Source of the DNA: Egicoccus sp035462025
GTDB taxonomy: Bacteria; Actinomycetota; Nitriliruptoria; Nitriliruptorales; Nitriliruptoraceae
Length of the DNA stretch: 64,000 bases
Direction: 5' to 3'
Assembly: GCA_035462025.1 (NCBI GenBank)
Contig: DATHUR010000121.1
Span: 9,183-73,182, forward strand
Made by a program: the position numbers and the translations under genes. The notes beneath the pieces are model-generated. The model did no database searches, was not told the DNA's origin, and worked only from the letters and a program-made list of their open reading frames with translations. This document shows, one piece after another, positions 15,696 to 23,883 of the stretch (its first letter is position 1; the number at the start of each line of letters is the position of its first letter).

Positions 15696-16579
15696 GCGAC
15701 GCCGACGGGTTCGTCCTGCTGGTCAACCGGGCTGCGGGCAGCTCCGAGGACGCGGTGATCGACCAGGTCGCGCTGCTGCTGCGCACGGCCGGGCACGAGG
15801 TCGAGATCCGCGCGTGCGGTCACCCCGACGACGTCGACGACGTCGTGGCGACGGTCGGTGACCGCACGCTGGTCGTCTGCGGTGGTGACGGCTCGCTCCA
15901 CCTCGCCGTCGGCCGGCTGCGCTCCGCCGGCCGCCTCGACGTGGCCGTCGGGCTGATTCCGCTGGGGACGGGCAACGACTTCGCGCGGGCGGTCGGGATC
16001 CCGTTGGACGACGCGGGAGCGGCGGTCGAGCACCTGCTCGCCAGCGACCCGCGACCGATGGATCTGCTGGTCGGCGGCGACGACCGGGCGTGCGTGAACG
16101 CGCTGCACCTGGGCCTCGGGGCGACCGCCGCGGCGCGCGCCGACGCGATGAAGGACAGCCTCGACGACCTCGCCTACCCGCTCGGCGCGATCCTGGCCGG
16201 GCTCACCGCCGGCGGCACGCAGATGCGCGTCGAGGTCGACGGCGAGGTCGTCGCGGACGGCCAGACCCTGCTGGTGGCCGTCTGCAACGGCACCGGGTTC
16301 GGGGGCGGCGCCCGCATCGCGCCGGACGCAGACCCGGCCGACGGCCTGCTCGACGTCGTGGTCGCCCAGGCGACCGGCCCGCTCGCCAGGGCTGCCTTCG
16401 GGCTCGCCCTGCAGCGCGGCACCCACCTCGAGCGCGAGGACGTCCACCTCGCCCGTGGCCGCCGCGTGGTCATCGAGGGCGAGGACCTGCGTGACGACGT
16501 CGACGGCGAACTCGGCGAACCGGGGGCAGCGACCCCCGCCTGGCAGGTGGACGCGGGCGCGTGGCGGTTCGCCGGCTGA
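15692..16579 (+). CDS. diacylglycerol/sphingosine kinase-family lipid kinase
   Basis: 295-residue DAGK-catalytic-domain protein that phosphorylates a lipid hydroxyl using ATP. Residues 7-14 (FVLLVNRAAG) begin the fold; VVCGGDGSLHLAV (GGDGS at 64-68) is the ATP loop and IPLGTGNDFARAVGIP the second signature. The C-terminal beta-sandwich is present (VCNGTGFGGGARIAPDADPADGLLDVV). In Actinomycetota such enzymes make phosphatidic acid or act in phosphatidylinositol mannoside metabolism; specificity is not evident. Start GTG 15692 overlaps the pepA stop. Confidence 0.88.
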   Translation: MSDADGFVLLVNRAAGSSEDAVIDQVALLLRTAGHEVEIRACGHPDDVDDVVATVGDRTLVVCGGDGSLHLAVGRLRSAGRLDVAVGLIPLGTGNDFARAVGIPLDDAGAAVEHLLASDPRPMDLLVGGDDRACVNALHLGLGATAAARADAMKDSLDDLAYPLGAILAGLTAGGTQMRVEVDGEVVADGQTLLVAVCNGTGFGGGARIAPDADPADGLLDVVVAQATGPLARAAFGLALQRGTHLEREDVHLARGRRVVIEGEDLRDDVDGELGEPGAATPAWQVDAGAWRFAG

Positions 16580-16584
16580 GCGGA

Positions 16585-16977
16585 TCAGGCCGAGACGGGC
16601 GCCAGTTTCGCGAGGAACCGCTCGCGGTCGACCAGGACGCGGCGGTGACGGATCTTGGCGACGGTCTCGCCGTCGTCCTCGACCAGGACGTTGAACTCGA
16701 GACGCCGGCCGTGATGGCCGATCAGCGTCGCGTGGGCACAGACCGTGTGGCCGACCGGCGTGGGCTGCAGGTGTTCGATCTCGGCCCAGGCGCCGACCGA
16801 GGTCTGGCCGTCGGGCAGGTCGTCGCAGATGGCGGCCACGCAGGCGCCCTCGGCCAAGGCGAGCAGGGCCGGCGTACCCAGCACGGGCACGTCGCCCGAT
16901 CCGGCACGTTCCGCGGTGTGCTCGTCGGTGACCGTGAGGTGGTGGTCGGTCTTGAGCCCGGGGTCACAGCGCCCCAT
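16585..16977 (-). CDS. FlK-type hotdog thioesterase, second copy
   Basis: 130-residue hotdog protein related to 13163-13576 but quite divergent. Thr35, Glu43 and His69 (LGTPALLALAEG, EIEHLQPTPVG) keep the exact 8/26 spacing of the FlK catalytic triad. GHTVCAHATLIGHHGRRLEFNVLVEDDGETVAKIRHRRVLVD forms the remaining strands. ATG at 16977 has AGAGGAC upstream. Probably a thioesterase or an acyl-CoA housekeeping enzyme. It is convergent to the lipid kinase (5-nt gap). The 273 nt upstream to the next gene show no clear feature. Confidence 0.8.
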   Translation of the reverse strand: MGRCDPGLKTDHHLTVTDEHTAERAGSGDVPVLGTPALLALAEGACVAAICDDLPDGQTSVGAWAEIEHLQPTPVGHTVCAHATLIGHHGRRLEFNVLVEDDGETVAKIRHRRVLVDRERFLAKLAPVSA

Positions 16978-17250
16978 GTCGTCGTCCTCTGCGTCGCGTC
17001 GTCCGCCGCCAACCGACAGACCCACCGAGAGTACCGACCGCCGCTCCTTCTGCCCTCGTGCCGCATCACCGTCCCGCGCCGATAGCCGTTCGGCCAGCGG
17101 CCACCCGGCCAGCACCAGGGTGGTCGAACGGGTCCCGGGCCGCGCCCTCGGCGCTTTGGGACGGTCGCGGCCACTTCCCGCCGGCGGCGTGGGGCCGCAC
17201 GATCTGGGGACCGCGGCCGACGACGGCGGCGACGTGACAGGAGACGCGCC

Positions 17251-17496
17251 ATGACCCACCCACCGAACGACCCCAGCCGGCCGCCCGAACGCGAACGCGA
17301 GATCATCGTCACCGACGGCGGACGTCGCGGGGGCGGCGCAGGCACCGCCATCGCCGTGATCCTCGGTGTCATCGTCGTGATCGTGCTGCTGTGGATGCTG
17401 TTCACCGGCGTGTTCACGGGCGGCGGCGACTCCGTGAACGTCGACATCCCCGACGAGGTGGACGTCAACGTCGACGCCGGCGACGGCGAGGGCTGA
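17251..17496 (+). CDS. small single-span membrane protein
   Basis: 81 residues: a charged Pro/Arg-rich N-terminus, one transmembrane helix (GTAIAVILGVIVVIVLLWMLF, about 31-51), then an acidic extracytoplasmic tail (NVDIPDEVDVNVDAGDGEG) with alternating Val and Asp/Asn. ATG at 17251 follows AGGAGACGCGCC. I do not recognise the family. The hairpin at 17529-17553 suggests a monocistronic unit. Confidence 0.7.
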   Translation: MTHPPNDPSRPPEREREIIVTDGGRRGGGAGTAIAVILGVIVVIVLLWMLFTGVFTGGGDSVNVDIPDEVDVNVDAGDGEG

Positions 17497-17528
17497 CCCG
17501 CCCCGGGCGGCGTCACGGCGCACGGGAG

Positions 17529-17553
17529 CCCGGTCCGGTTGGACCGGACCGGG
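17529..17553 (+). terminator. 11-bp perfect hairpin terminator
   Basis: CCCGGTCCGGT and ACCGGACCGGG flank a TGG loop, 33 nt after the stop of the small membrane gene. No T tract follows. Confidence 0.55.
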
Positions 17554-17665
17554 TCCCGGCTGGCAGGCTGCGCGGCACATGGCGGCTCGTGGCCGCCGCT
17601 GCCGCGCCCGGCCGCCCTGACGGCCACACCATCGGGCGCCTTCGTCGCACCGAGGAGTCGTCGCC

Positions 17666-18502
17666 GTGGAGGCCCCTGCCGCCGTCCTCGCGCTGGTCCT
17701 GGCCATGACCGCCGTCGGCGGTGCCGGCCTGGTCTGGTTCTTCCCCACGTGGGGTGCCGTCCGCCACGGCTACGAGATCCTCAGCACCGTGCTGGTCGCC
17801 CTGCTCGCCTGGGGCGCATGGGGATCGCTGCGGGCACCGGTCCGCACCCTCGAGGGCACCGCACAGGCGGCGGACGGTGACCTCGCCCTGACCCTGCTGC
17901 TGGTGTTGACCGTGTGCAGCGCCGCCGCGGCGCTCCTGCTGGTCGTCCCCGTCCCGCCACTGCTGGCGCGCATCGTCGGCGGCGCCGGGACCCTGGCCGG
18001 GCTCGCCTCGTTCGTGCCGCTGGCCGCCATCCGGGCCGCTCGCGACGGCGCCGGCGGGCTGCCCCAGGGCGTCGCCGAACTGCTGCTGGGCGCACTGCTG
18101 CTCGGCGGGATCTGGGCCGGCATGGTGCTCGGCCACTGGTACCTCGTCGAGCGGCGGCTGACCAACCGCTACATGGTCGTGATGGCGTGGACCAACGTCG
18201 CCGCCGTGGTGGCCGGGCTCGGCTCGGTGCTGCTGTCGGGCCGCAACCCCGCGCCGTGCGAGGACCTCGCCGGCAGCGCCTTCGACACGTGCGCCCGTAC
18301 GTTCTCGCCGATCCTGCGCATCGGGTCGATGACGCTGATCCTCGGCGTCGGGGTGCTGGCCCTGATCGCCCTGATCGCCGGCTTCAACGTCAAGCTTGCC
18401 CGCGAGGGCGGCCGCAGCATCCAGGCCTCGACCGGCATGTTCTACCTGGCGGTCATCCTGGCCCCCGCGGCCGAGTTCGCCGCCAAGGTGCGCTTCTACT
18501 GA
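17666..18502 (+). CDS. polytopic membrane protein of unknown function
   Basis: 278 residues with about eight hydrophobic segments, e.g. VLALVLAMTAVGGAGLVWFF, EILSTVLVALLAWGAW, LTLLLVLTVCSAAAALLLVV, LLLGALLLGGIWAGMVLGHWYLV, MTLILGVGVLALIALIAGF and MFYLAVILAPAAEFAA. GHWYLVERRLTNRYM in the middle places a His-Trp-Tyr motif at a membrane interface, which resembles a haem or quinone site but is not diagnostic. A periplasmic loop has two cysteines (PCEDLAGSAFDTCARTF). GTG at 17666 has GAGGAG about 10 nt upstream. It overlaps the next, convergent gene by 7 nt. Confidence 0.65.
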   Translation: MEAPAAVLALVLAMTAVGGAGLVWFFPTWGAVRHGYEILSTVLVALLAWGAWGSLRAPVRTLEGTAQAADGDLALTLLLVLTVCSAAAALLLVVPVPPLLARIVGGAGTLAGLASFVPLAAIRAARDGAGGLPQGVAELLLGALLLGGIWAGMVLGHWYLVERRLTNRYMVVMAWTNVAAVVAGLGSVLLSGRNPAPCEDLAGSAFDTCARTFSPILRIGSMTLILGVGVLALIALIAGFNVKLAREGGRSIQASTGMFYLAVILAPAAEFAAKVRFY

Positions 18503-19197
18503 TCCGGGCGCAGGCGTCTCGACCGCACGAGGGCGACGACGGCGGCCGTCGCAACCGCAAGGAACCCGACGACAACGAGTGCGTCGAACGGGTCGAAGCC
18601 CTCGAGCACCACCGTCCCCGTGCTCGCTCGATCTCCGCTCGCCTCGATCTGCTGGATGGCCGTGCCCTCGTAGGCGATCGCCCACAGGGTCACCTCGCCG
18701 GGCCCGCCCGAGTCGAGCAGTGCCCTGCCGCTGCTGCCGTCGGCGAAGACGACGGTGACCGACGTGTCGACAGCCGGGCCGACCAGACCCCAGGACAGGC
18801 CCTGCCCGGGTGTCCTGATCGACCAGACGGCAGGATCGGTCCCGTGCCAGCTGAAGTCGTCGGGTTCGGGCTCGGTGATCAGCTGGCCGCACGGCTGACC
18901 GACCGGGTCGGGCAGGTCGCCACTGCCACGAACCGTCGTGGCACACCAGCGCCCGTCGTCGATCGAGGACACGGCGACCACCCACGGGAACGGGTCGTCG
19001 CCCGCCAGGGTCAGCGTCGGCGGCTGCGTGACGACGAGCCCGTCGCCGTTCGTCACGGCCAGCGCCGAGATGCCCACCCCCAGCACGGCGACGAGTCCGA
19101 TCGCCGAGGCCACGCCCATGCCTCGGCGGAGCCGACGGCGGCCTGCCCCACGTCGAAAGGTCGCCGCAGCCTGCCGGGGCTGTTGATCGAGGTTCAT
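18496..19197 (-). CDS. membrane-anchored protein with extracytoplasmic domain
   Basis: 233 residues. An Arg-rich cytoplasmic head (FRRGAGRRRLRRGM) precedes a transmembrane helix (GVASAIGLVAVLGVGISALAV, about 28-48). An extracytoplasmic domain of about 150 residues follows, with two cysteines (GRWCATTV, GQPCGQLI) that could form a disulfide, then a C-terminal helix (ALVVVGFLAVATAAVVALV) ending RSRRLRPDQ. It resembles anti-sigma-like or sensor proteins in layout but I do not recognise it. ATG at 19197 has GGAGG about 7 nt upstream. Confidence 0.6.
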   Translation of the reverse strand: MNLDQQPRQAAATFRRGAGRRRLRRGMGVASAIGLVAVLGVGISALAVTNGDGLVVTQPPTLTLAGDDPFPWVVAVSSIDDGRWCATTVRGSGDLPDPVGQPCGQLITEPEPDDFSWHGTDPAVWSIRTPGQGLSWGLVGPAVDTSVTVVFADGSSGRALLDSGGPGEVTLWAIAYEGTAIQQIEASGDRASTGTVVLEGFDPFDALVVVGFLAVATAAVVALVRSRRLRPDQ

Positions 19198-19317
19198 CGA
19201 AGGCCTCCAGACGCAGTCTCTCACAGCAGCGTGTGGGTGGCTGGGCGAAAGCGTGTGGAACCTGCACCGCGTCTGTCCGGCAACCATGCAGTCGAGCCGG
19301 CCAGGGCCGACCGGCCG

Positions 19318-19821
19318 TCAGGGGGTCAGCGTGGCGAGCAGGACGCCGTCGTCGAGGGGGAGCATGGCGATGGTGAACCGCTCGTCCTCGGCGAGATCGT
19401 CCGCCTGTCGCTGCAGGCTGGCGGCACCGGCCGCGGCCGCCGTGACCACCAGCATCCCGCCGGGCCGGAGCAGACGCGGGGCGTGGTCGATCGCCGCGGC
19501 GGTGGCGGCCGCGCCGCCCTGCGCGAGCACGAGGTCGTAGCCGCCGTCGGCGAGTCGCGGCAGCACGACCGCCGGATCGCCGACGATCGCGCGGACCCGG
19601 GCGGTCTGGCCCGCCTCGGCGATCGCCGCCGCGGCCCGCTCGTGCTGGTCGCGGTCGCTCTCGATGCTGGTCAGCGACCCGCCGGCGACCATGCCCGCCA
19701 GGACCGCCGCCGCGCTGGCGCCGCCGTCCGAACCGACCTCGACGACCGCGCGTGCACCGAGCGTCGCCGCCAGGACCCGCAGCAGGTCGCGGACCGCTGC
19801 GGACGAAGGGGACGCTGGCAC
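19318..19821 (-). CDS. class I O-methyltransferase (Rv1220c-like)
   Basis: 167-residue SAM-dependent methyltransferase of the catechol/caffeoyl-CoA O-methyltransferase group. VVEVGSDGGASAAAVLAGM is motif I, SLTSIESDRDQHERA holds the acidic ribose-binding residue, YDLVLAQGGAAA replaces the usual DAD, and LLRPGGMLVVTAA is motif III. Divergence from sigE matches Rv1220c next to sigE in M. tuberculosis. It lacks an obvious catalytic Asp-Asp pair, so activity is uncertain. GTG 19821 follows AGGAG 7 nt upstream. Confidence 0.8.
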   Translation of the reverse strand: MPASPSSAAVRDLLRVLAATLGARAVVEVGSDGGASAAAVLAGMVAGGSLTSIESDRDQHERAAAAIAEAGQTARVRAIVGDPAVVLPRLADGGYDLVLAQGGAAATAAAIDHAPRLLRPGGMLVVTAAAAGAASLQRQADDLAEDERFTIAMLPLDDGVLLATLTP

Positions 19822-19850
19822 GTGAGAGCTCCTCGCCGGTGCTGCGACGC

Positions 19851-19856
19851 ACGCTA
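19851..19856 (-). promoter_or_regulatory. -10-like element TAGCGT for the O-methyltransferase
   Basis: On the minus strand TAGCGT lies 29 nt before the GTG start of the methyltransferase. Confidence 0.35.
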
Positions 19857-19945
19857 CCGCCGTGTGCGTCGGCCGCACCCGGCCTGGGGGATGGGGCTGG
19901 CTCGGCCGATGGGTCCGAGGTGCCCGCCCGGCCGCCCCCGGCGGT

Positions 19946-19951
19946 TATCCT
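19946..19951 (+). promoter_or_regulatory. -10-like element TATCCT before sigE
   Basis: GGTTATCCT lies 37 nt before the sigE start. No -35 matching the ECF autoregulatory GGAAC motif was found nearby. Confidence 0.35.
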
Positions 19952-19988
19952 CGGCCAGTCCGTCCGGACACCCTCCATCAGGAGCACC

Positions 19989-20657
19989 GTGCCGCAACGC
20001 TCGTATGCCGACGCCGAAGTGCTGCGCCGCTCGTCAGAGGCGGCCCGCACGGGCAACGACCTCGCGCGTCGCGAGGGGGCCCCGGCGATCCCGGTCACCC
20101 CGGCACCTCCACGCGGCCAGGGCCCTGCCCCCGCACGCCCGGGTGAGCCGGCACCGACCTGGGACGAGATCGCCGAGCGGTACGGCGACATGGTCTACAC
20201 GATGGCCTACCGGCTGACCGGCGACCGTGACGAGGCCCGCGACCTCGCCCAGGACGTCTTCGTCCGCGTCTACCGCAACCTCGACCGCTACCAGCCGGGC
20301 ACCTTCGAGGGGTGGCTGTACCGCATCACCAAGAACCTGTTCCTCGACCGGGTCCGGCGACGTACACGCGTGCGGCTCGAACCGTTGCCCGACGAGGAGT
20401 GGAAGCAGCCCAGCGAGTCCGACCCCGGTCCGCTCGAGACCATCGAGGCCGGCGTCCTGCGCGGCGACCTCGAGACGGCGCTGGACGAGCTGCCCGCGGG
20501 CTTCCGCACCGCGGTCGTGCTCTGTGACGTGCAGGGGCTGAGCTACGAGGAGATCTCCGAGGCGCTCGGCTGGCCGATCGGCACCGTGCGCTCGCGCATC
20601 CACCGGGGCCGCAAGGCGCTGCGCAAGGCGCTCGAGTCGGGGGGTCGCCGTGGTTGA
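19989..20657 (+). CDS. sigE: ECF sigma factor, SigE group
   Basis: 222-residue extracytoplasmic-function sigma factor. A 55-residue Pro-rich N-terminal extension precedes sigma region 2 (about 56-120: WDEIAERYGDMVYTMAYRLTGDRDEARDLAQDVFVRVYRNL, WLYRITKNLFLDRVRRR). Region 4 follows (about 155-212: LPAGFRTAVVLCDVQGLSYEEISEALGWPIGTVRSRIHRGRKALR). It heads an operon with its anti-sigma factor, a RseB homologue and HtrA, so it should respond to envelope stress as in mycobacteria. GTG at 19989 has AGGAG 4 nt upstream. The stop overlaps the rseA start by 8 nt. Confidence 0.93.
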   Translation: MPQRSYADAEVLRRSSEAARTGNDLARREGAPAIPVTPAPPRGQGPAPARPGEPAPTWDEIAERYGDMVYTMAYRLTGDRDEARDLAQDVFVRVYRNLDRYQPGTFEGWLYRITKNLFLDRVRRRTRVRLEPLPDEEWKQPSESDPGPLETIEAGVLRGDLETALDELPAGFRTAVVLCDVQGLSYEEISEALGWPIGTVRSRIHRGRKALRKALESGGRRG

Positions 20658-21060
20658 CCGACACGTCAGCGGCGACCGCATCTCCGCGTTCCTCGACGAC
20701 GAACTCGACGAACCGCGCGCGATGGCCGTGACCCGCCACCTCGCGGACTGCGACGCCTGCCTGGCCGAACTCGAGGACCTGCGCCGCACCCGGGACGCGC
20801 TGCGCCGCTGGGCGGCGACGCCGGCGCCGGTCGTCCCGCTCGGCGGCATCCAGCGTCCCGGCCTGGTGCGCCAGGTCTCGCGTGGACTGCGGCTGGCGTC
20901 GGCCGGCCTGGTGGCGACCGTGGCGCTCGTCGGCCTGGCCTACGTGCTGGGCGAGGACCGCGGCGAGGTGGTCCCGCCGGCGGATCTGTTCCTGATCGAC
21001 CACCTGGCACGCACGGGCGACGGCCCGCTCCCGGCCCCCTACGGCTACGACGGCCGGTGA
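20650..21060 (+). CDS. rseA: zinc-finger anti-sigma factor (RseA-like)
   Basis: 136-residue membrane anti-sigma factor. The ZAS motif H30-x3-C34-x2-C37 (HLADCDAC) follows the helix DRISAFLDDELDEPRAMAVTR. A transmembrane segment spans about 79-101 (GLRLASAGLVATVALVGLAYVLG), with a short extracytoplasmic tail. It should hold SigE at the membrane until degraded or released. GTG 20650 lies inside the sigE 3' end with a GGGGGG Shine-Dalgarno, and its stop overlaps the next GTG (GTGA). Confidence 0.9.
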   Translation: MVDRHVSGDRISAFLDDELDEPRAMAVTRHLADCDACLAELEDLRRTRDALRRWAATPAPVVPLGGIQRPGLVRQVSRGLRLASAGLVATVALVGLAYVLGEDRGEVVPPADLFLIDHLARTGDGPLPAPYGYDGR

Positions 21061-22142
21061 GGCTCCCGCTCGTCGCCACGGTGCTCGTCGTCGCGCTCGC
21101 GAGCCCGCCGGCCGCCGCGGCCGCGGTCGAGGAGTCCGAGCCGCCGGCGCCGGTCGCGTCGGGCGCCGGGGTCTTCTGGCTCGACCAGGCCCTCGCCGCG
21201 GCCCGCGACGTGCCCCACACCGGCCGGCTCGTGGTCGCCTCGTTCAGCCGCGAGGGACCCCAGTTGACCGAGGTCCAGGTCACCCGGGGGGTCGACGGCG
21301 GCCTGACCGTGGTGAAAGAGGGCGGCTGGGAGGTCGGTCGCGTCGGGCAGGAGGCGTTCCTGCGGTCGTCGGGGACGCTGCTGCGCCTGGGCGGCCTCGA
21401 GCAGCGCGCCGCGATCGACCTCGACCGACTCGTCGGTAAGTACCTCATCGAGGTCAGGCCCCAGCGGACCGTGCTCGACACCGGCCCGACCCGGGTGCTC
21501 GAGTTGCGCGAGCACGGCAGCGACCGGGCCCGCGAGGTGCTCTATCTCGACCTCGAGACCGACCTGATCGTGCGACGCGAGACCTACGACACCGACGGTG
21601 AACCGCTGCGGGTGGTGGCCTACAGCGATCTCGAGGTGGTGGACGCACGGGTCGTCGCGCCCGATCCCGCCGGCCTCGAGGTCGAGGCCTTCTCGTTGAC
21701 GTCGGCCGACATCGCCGAGTTCGAGTCGCGCGGGTTCGCCGCGCCGGCCACCCTGCCGGGCGGCTACGTGTTGCAGAGCGGGTTCGACCGTCCCGAGGCC
21801 AGCGTGCCGACGGTGCACCTGGTCTACAGCGACGGGCTGTACACCCTGTCGGTGTTCGAGCAGCAGGGACGGATGTCGACCGCGGCGCTCGAAGGTGCCT
21901 CCGAGATGACCGCGCCAGGGGGCGGTGCCGTCTGGCGGCTGCCCGGCTCCGAACCCCGACGGGTGATCTGGCGCGGCGACGAGCGCACGTTCACAGCCAT
22001 CACCGATGCACCGGTCGATGAACTGCTTACCGTCGTGACCGGTTTGCCCAACGACCCTGCGCCCAGCATGCTTGGCCGCCTGACCCGCGGGATCAGCCGC
22101 GTGGGTCGATGGCTGTGGCCATTGGACCGGAGTGATACGTGA
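21057..22142 (+). CDS. rseB: MucB/RseB-like periplasmic sigma-E regulator
   Basis: 361-residue exported protein. Residues 1-24 form a signal peptide (LPLVATVLVVALASPPAAAAA). The N-terminal domain (about 35-215) has the LolA-like RseB look (ALAAARDVPHTGRLVVASFS, REVLYLDLETDLIVRRETYDTDGEPLRVVAYSDLEV) and the second domain (about 225-340) begins FAAPATLPGGYVLQSGF and contains HLVYSDGLYTLSVFEQQG, typical of MucB/RseB. In proteobacteria RseB protects RseA from proteolysis; the position between rseA and htrA suggests the same. Both ends overlap neighbours as GTGA. Confidence 0.82.
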   Translation: MRLPLVATVLVVALASPPAAAAAVEESEPPAPVASGAGVFWLDQALAAARDVPHTGRLVVASFSREGPQLTEVQVTRGVDGGLTVVKEGGWEVGRVGQEAFLRSSGTLLRLGGLEQRAAIDLDRLVGKYLIEVRPQRTVLDTGPTRVLELREHGSDRAREVLYLDLETDLIVRRETYDTDGEPLRVVAYSDLEVVDARVVAPDPAGLEVEAFSLTSADIAEFESRGFAAPATLPGGYVLQSGFDRPEASVPTVHLVYSDGLYTLSVFEQQGRMSTAALEGASEMTAPGGGAVWRLPGSEPRRVIWRGDERTFTAITDAPVDELLTVVTGLPNDPAPSMLGRLTRGISRVGRWLWPLDRSDT

Positions 22143-23545
22143 GCTACGACCGCGAGGAATGGCGGCGCCCCTGGCGCGGCGAGGACACGCCTGCGCCAAC
22201 CGCCTCCGCGGCCGAGCCGTCGTCGCCCCCGCCATCCACTTCGGCGCCGTCGGAGCCGGCCTGGGCGCAGCCGGCGTCCGAGTCGACCCAGCAGATCCCG
22301 TTCACCACCGAGCCGATCGCGCGCTACCCGCAGCCACCGCCGGCCGCCTGGGACGAGTCGTCCGCGGGCCCGGGGTCGCCGGCGGGTTCGGTCCGCCCGC
22401 CCGACACCACGGGCACCGTCGACGCCCCGGCCCGTAGCGGTCGCGCCCGCAGTGGCCTGTTCGCGCTGCTCGCCGGCCTGCTCGGCGCCGTGATCGGCAC
22501 GGTCGCCACCCTCGGTCTGCTGCTGCCCCGCCTCGACGCGGACACCGACGCCGGGTCCGGCCCCGTCGCCGCGCCGACCATCGAGATCGACGGCGACCCC
22601 AACCAGGTCGTGCCCGCCGTGGCGCAGGCCGTGACCCCGTCGGTCGTCACCATCGAACTCCGGGGCGGCACCGATCTGCCCGTCGAGTCCCAGGACGGGG
22701 TCGGCTCGGGCGTCATCTACCGCTCCGACGGCTACATCCTGACCAACCACCACGTGGTCCGTGATGCCTCGTCGGTGCGCGTCCGGCTGTCCAGCGGCGA
22801 CATCCTCGAAGGCGAGGTGATCGGCAGCGACGCGCTCAACGACCTCGCCGTCGTCCGGGTCGATCGCGACGACCTGCCGGCGGTCAACGTGCGCGACACC
22901 AGCGTCGAACCGCTCCTCGTCGGAGAACAGGTCGTGGCGATCGGCTCGCCCTTCGGCCTGCAGGCCTCGGTCACGTCGGGGATCATCTCGGCACTGAACC
23001 GCGACCTCCGCGTCGAGGAGACGGACGAGGGCGCGGGCGTGTTCTCCATCCCGAACGTGATCCAGACCGACGCGGCGATCAACCCGGGCAACTCCGGCGG
23101 TGCGCTGGTGGACGCCCGCGGGCGCCTGCTCGGGATCAACACCGCGATCCTGACCCGCACGGGCGCGAGCCAGGGCGTCGGCTTCGCGGTCCCCGTCGAA
23201 CAGGCCATCACGTCCGCCGACCAGCTCATCGAGCAGGGCTTCGTCGAGCACCCGCTGCTCGGGGTGTCGGGGCTCGACGTCTCGCCCGAGGTCGCCGAGG
23301 AGTTCGGTCTCGAGGCACCACGCGGTGCGCTGGTCGACTCGGTCCAGGAGGGCACCGGCGCGGACGAGGCAGGGATGCGTCCCGGCGACATCATCGTGTC
23401 CGTCGACGGTGAGCCGCTCGCCACGATGTCGGAGCTCGTCGCCGAGGTTCGCAGGCGCCAGCCGGGCGAGACGCTCGAGCTCGGGGTGGTCCGCGACGGC
23501 GAGGAGCTGACGATCGAGGTCACCCTCGGCGAACGCCCGCGCTGA
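22139..23545 (+). CDS. htrA: HtrA/DegP-type serine protease
   Basis: 468-residue membrane-anchored envelope protease. A 100-residue Pro/Ser-rich cytoplasmic region precedes one transmembrane helix (SGLFALLAGLLGAVIGTVATLGLL, about 105-128). The trypsin-like domain has His205 (LTNHHVV), Asp235 (NDLAVVRVD) and Ser319 (NPGNSGGALVD), followed by one PDZ domain (about 360-460: HPLLGVSGLDVS, GADEAGMRPGDIIVSVDGEPL). This is the mycobacterial HtrA/PepD layout: it degrades or refolds misfolded envelope proteins and feeds back on SigE through RseA. GTG start overlaps the rseB stop. Confidence 0.95.
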   Translation: MSYDREEWRRPWRGEDTPAPTASAAEPSSPPPSTSAPSEPAWAQPASESTQQIPFTTEPIARYPQPPPAAWDESSAGPGSPAGSVRPPDTTGTVDAPARSGRARSGLFALLAGLLGAVIGTVATLGLLLPRLDADTDAGSGPVAAPTIEIDGDPNQVVPAVAQAVTPSVVTIELRGGTDLPVESQDGVGSGVIYRSDGYILTNHHVVRDASSVRVRLSSGDILEGEVIGSDALNDLAVVRVDRDDLPAVNVRDTSVEPLLVGEQVVAIGSPFGLQASVTSGIISALNRDLRVEETDEGAGVFSIPNVIQTDAAINPGNSGGALVDARGRLLGINTAILTRTGASQGVGFAVPVEQAITSADQLIEQGFVEHPLLGVSGLDVSPEVAEEFGLEAPRGALVDSVQEGTGADEAGMRPGDIIVSVDGEPLATMSELVAEVRRRQPGETLELGVVRDGEELTIEVTLGERPR

Positions 23546-23883
23546 TGCCCGGCGTCCAGGAACTCCTCGTCATCGCGGTCGTCGCGCTGCTCGTGTTCGG
23601 GCCCGACCGCCTGCCCGACCTCGCCCGCAACGCGGCCCGGCTGCTGGCCCGCTTCCGTTCCGAGACCCAGCGGGGGCTCGACGAGTTCAAGCGGGCAGCG
23701 GACATGCAGGACCTCGACCGCGAACTGCGCGGCATCAAGGCCGACCTCGACGAGACCAGGCAGGCGATCACGCGCCCGTTCGGCGTCTCGACCGGACGCG
23801 GGTCGCGCGCCGGCGCCGCGGTGACCGGCCCCGCCCCGCGCGCCGCGGACGACCCCCCGCCATTCGATCCCGAGGCGACCTGA
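23545..23883 (+). CDS. tatB: Sec-independent translocase subunit TatB
   Basis: 112 residues: a short N-terminal transmembrane helix with the Tat signature (VQELLVIAVVALLVFGPDRLPDLARNAARL), an amphipathic helix and a long charged helix (ETQRGLDEFKRAADMQDLDRELRGIKADLDETR). The length and E-x-FGP-x-LP hinge fit TatB rather than TatA. tatA and tatC are not in the window. ATG 23545 overlaps the htrA stop (TGATG); mycobacteria also place tatB beside htrA. Confidence 0.88.
   Translation: MPGVQELLVIAVVALLVFGPDRLPDLARNAARLLARFRSETQRGLDEFKRAADMQDLDRELRGIKADLDETRQAITRPFGVSTGRGSRAGAAVTGPAPRAADDPPPFDPEAT

Noticed and set aside
17513..20191. Minus-strand open frame of nearly 900 codons across the membrane gene, the anchored protein and the sigE region
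   Set aside because: It crosses several well-supported genes on both strands and its translation is low-complexity; a shadow frame caused by high GC3.
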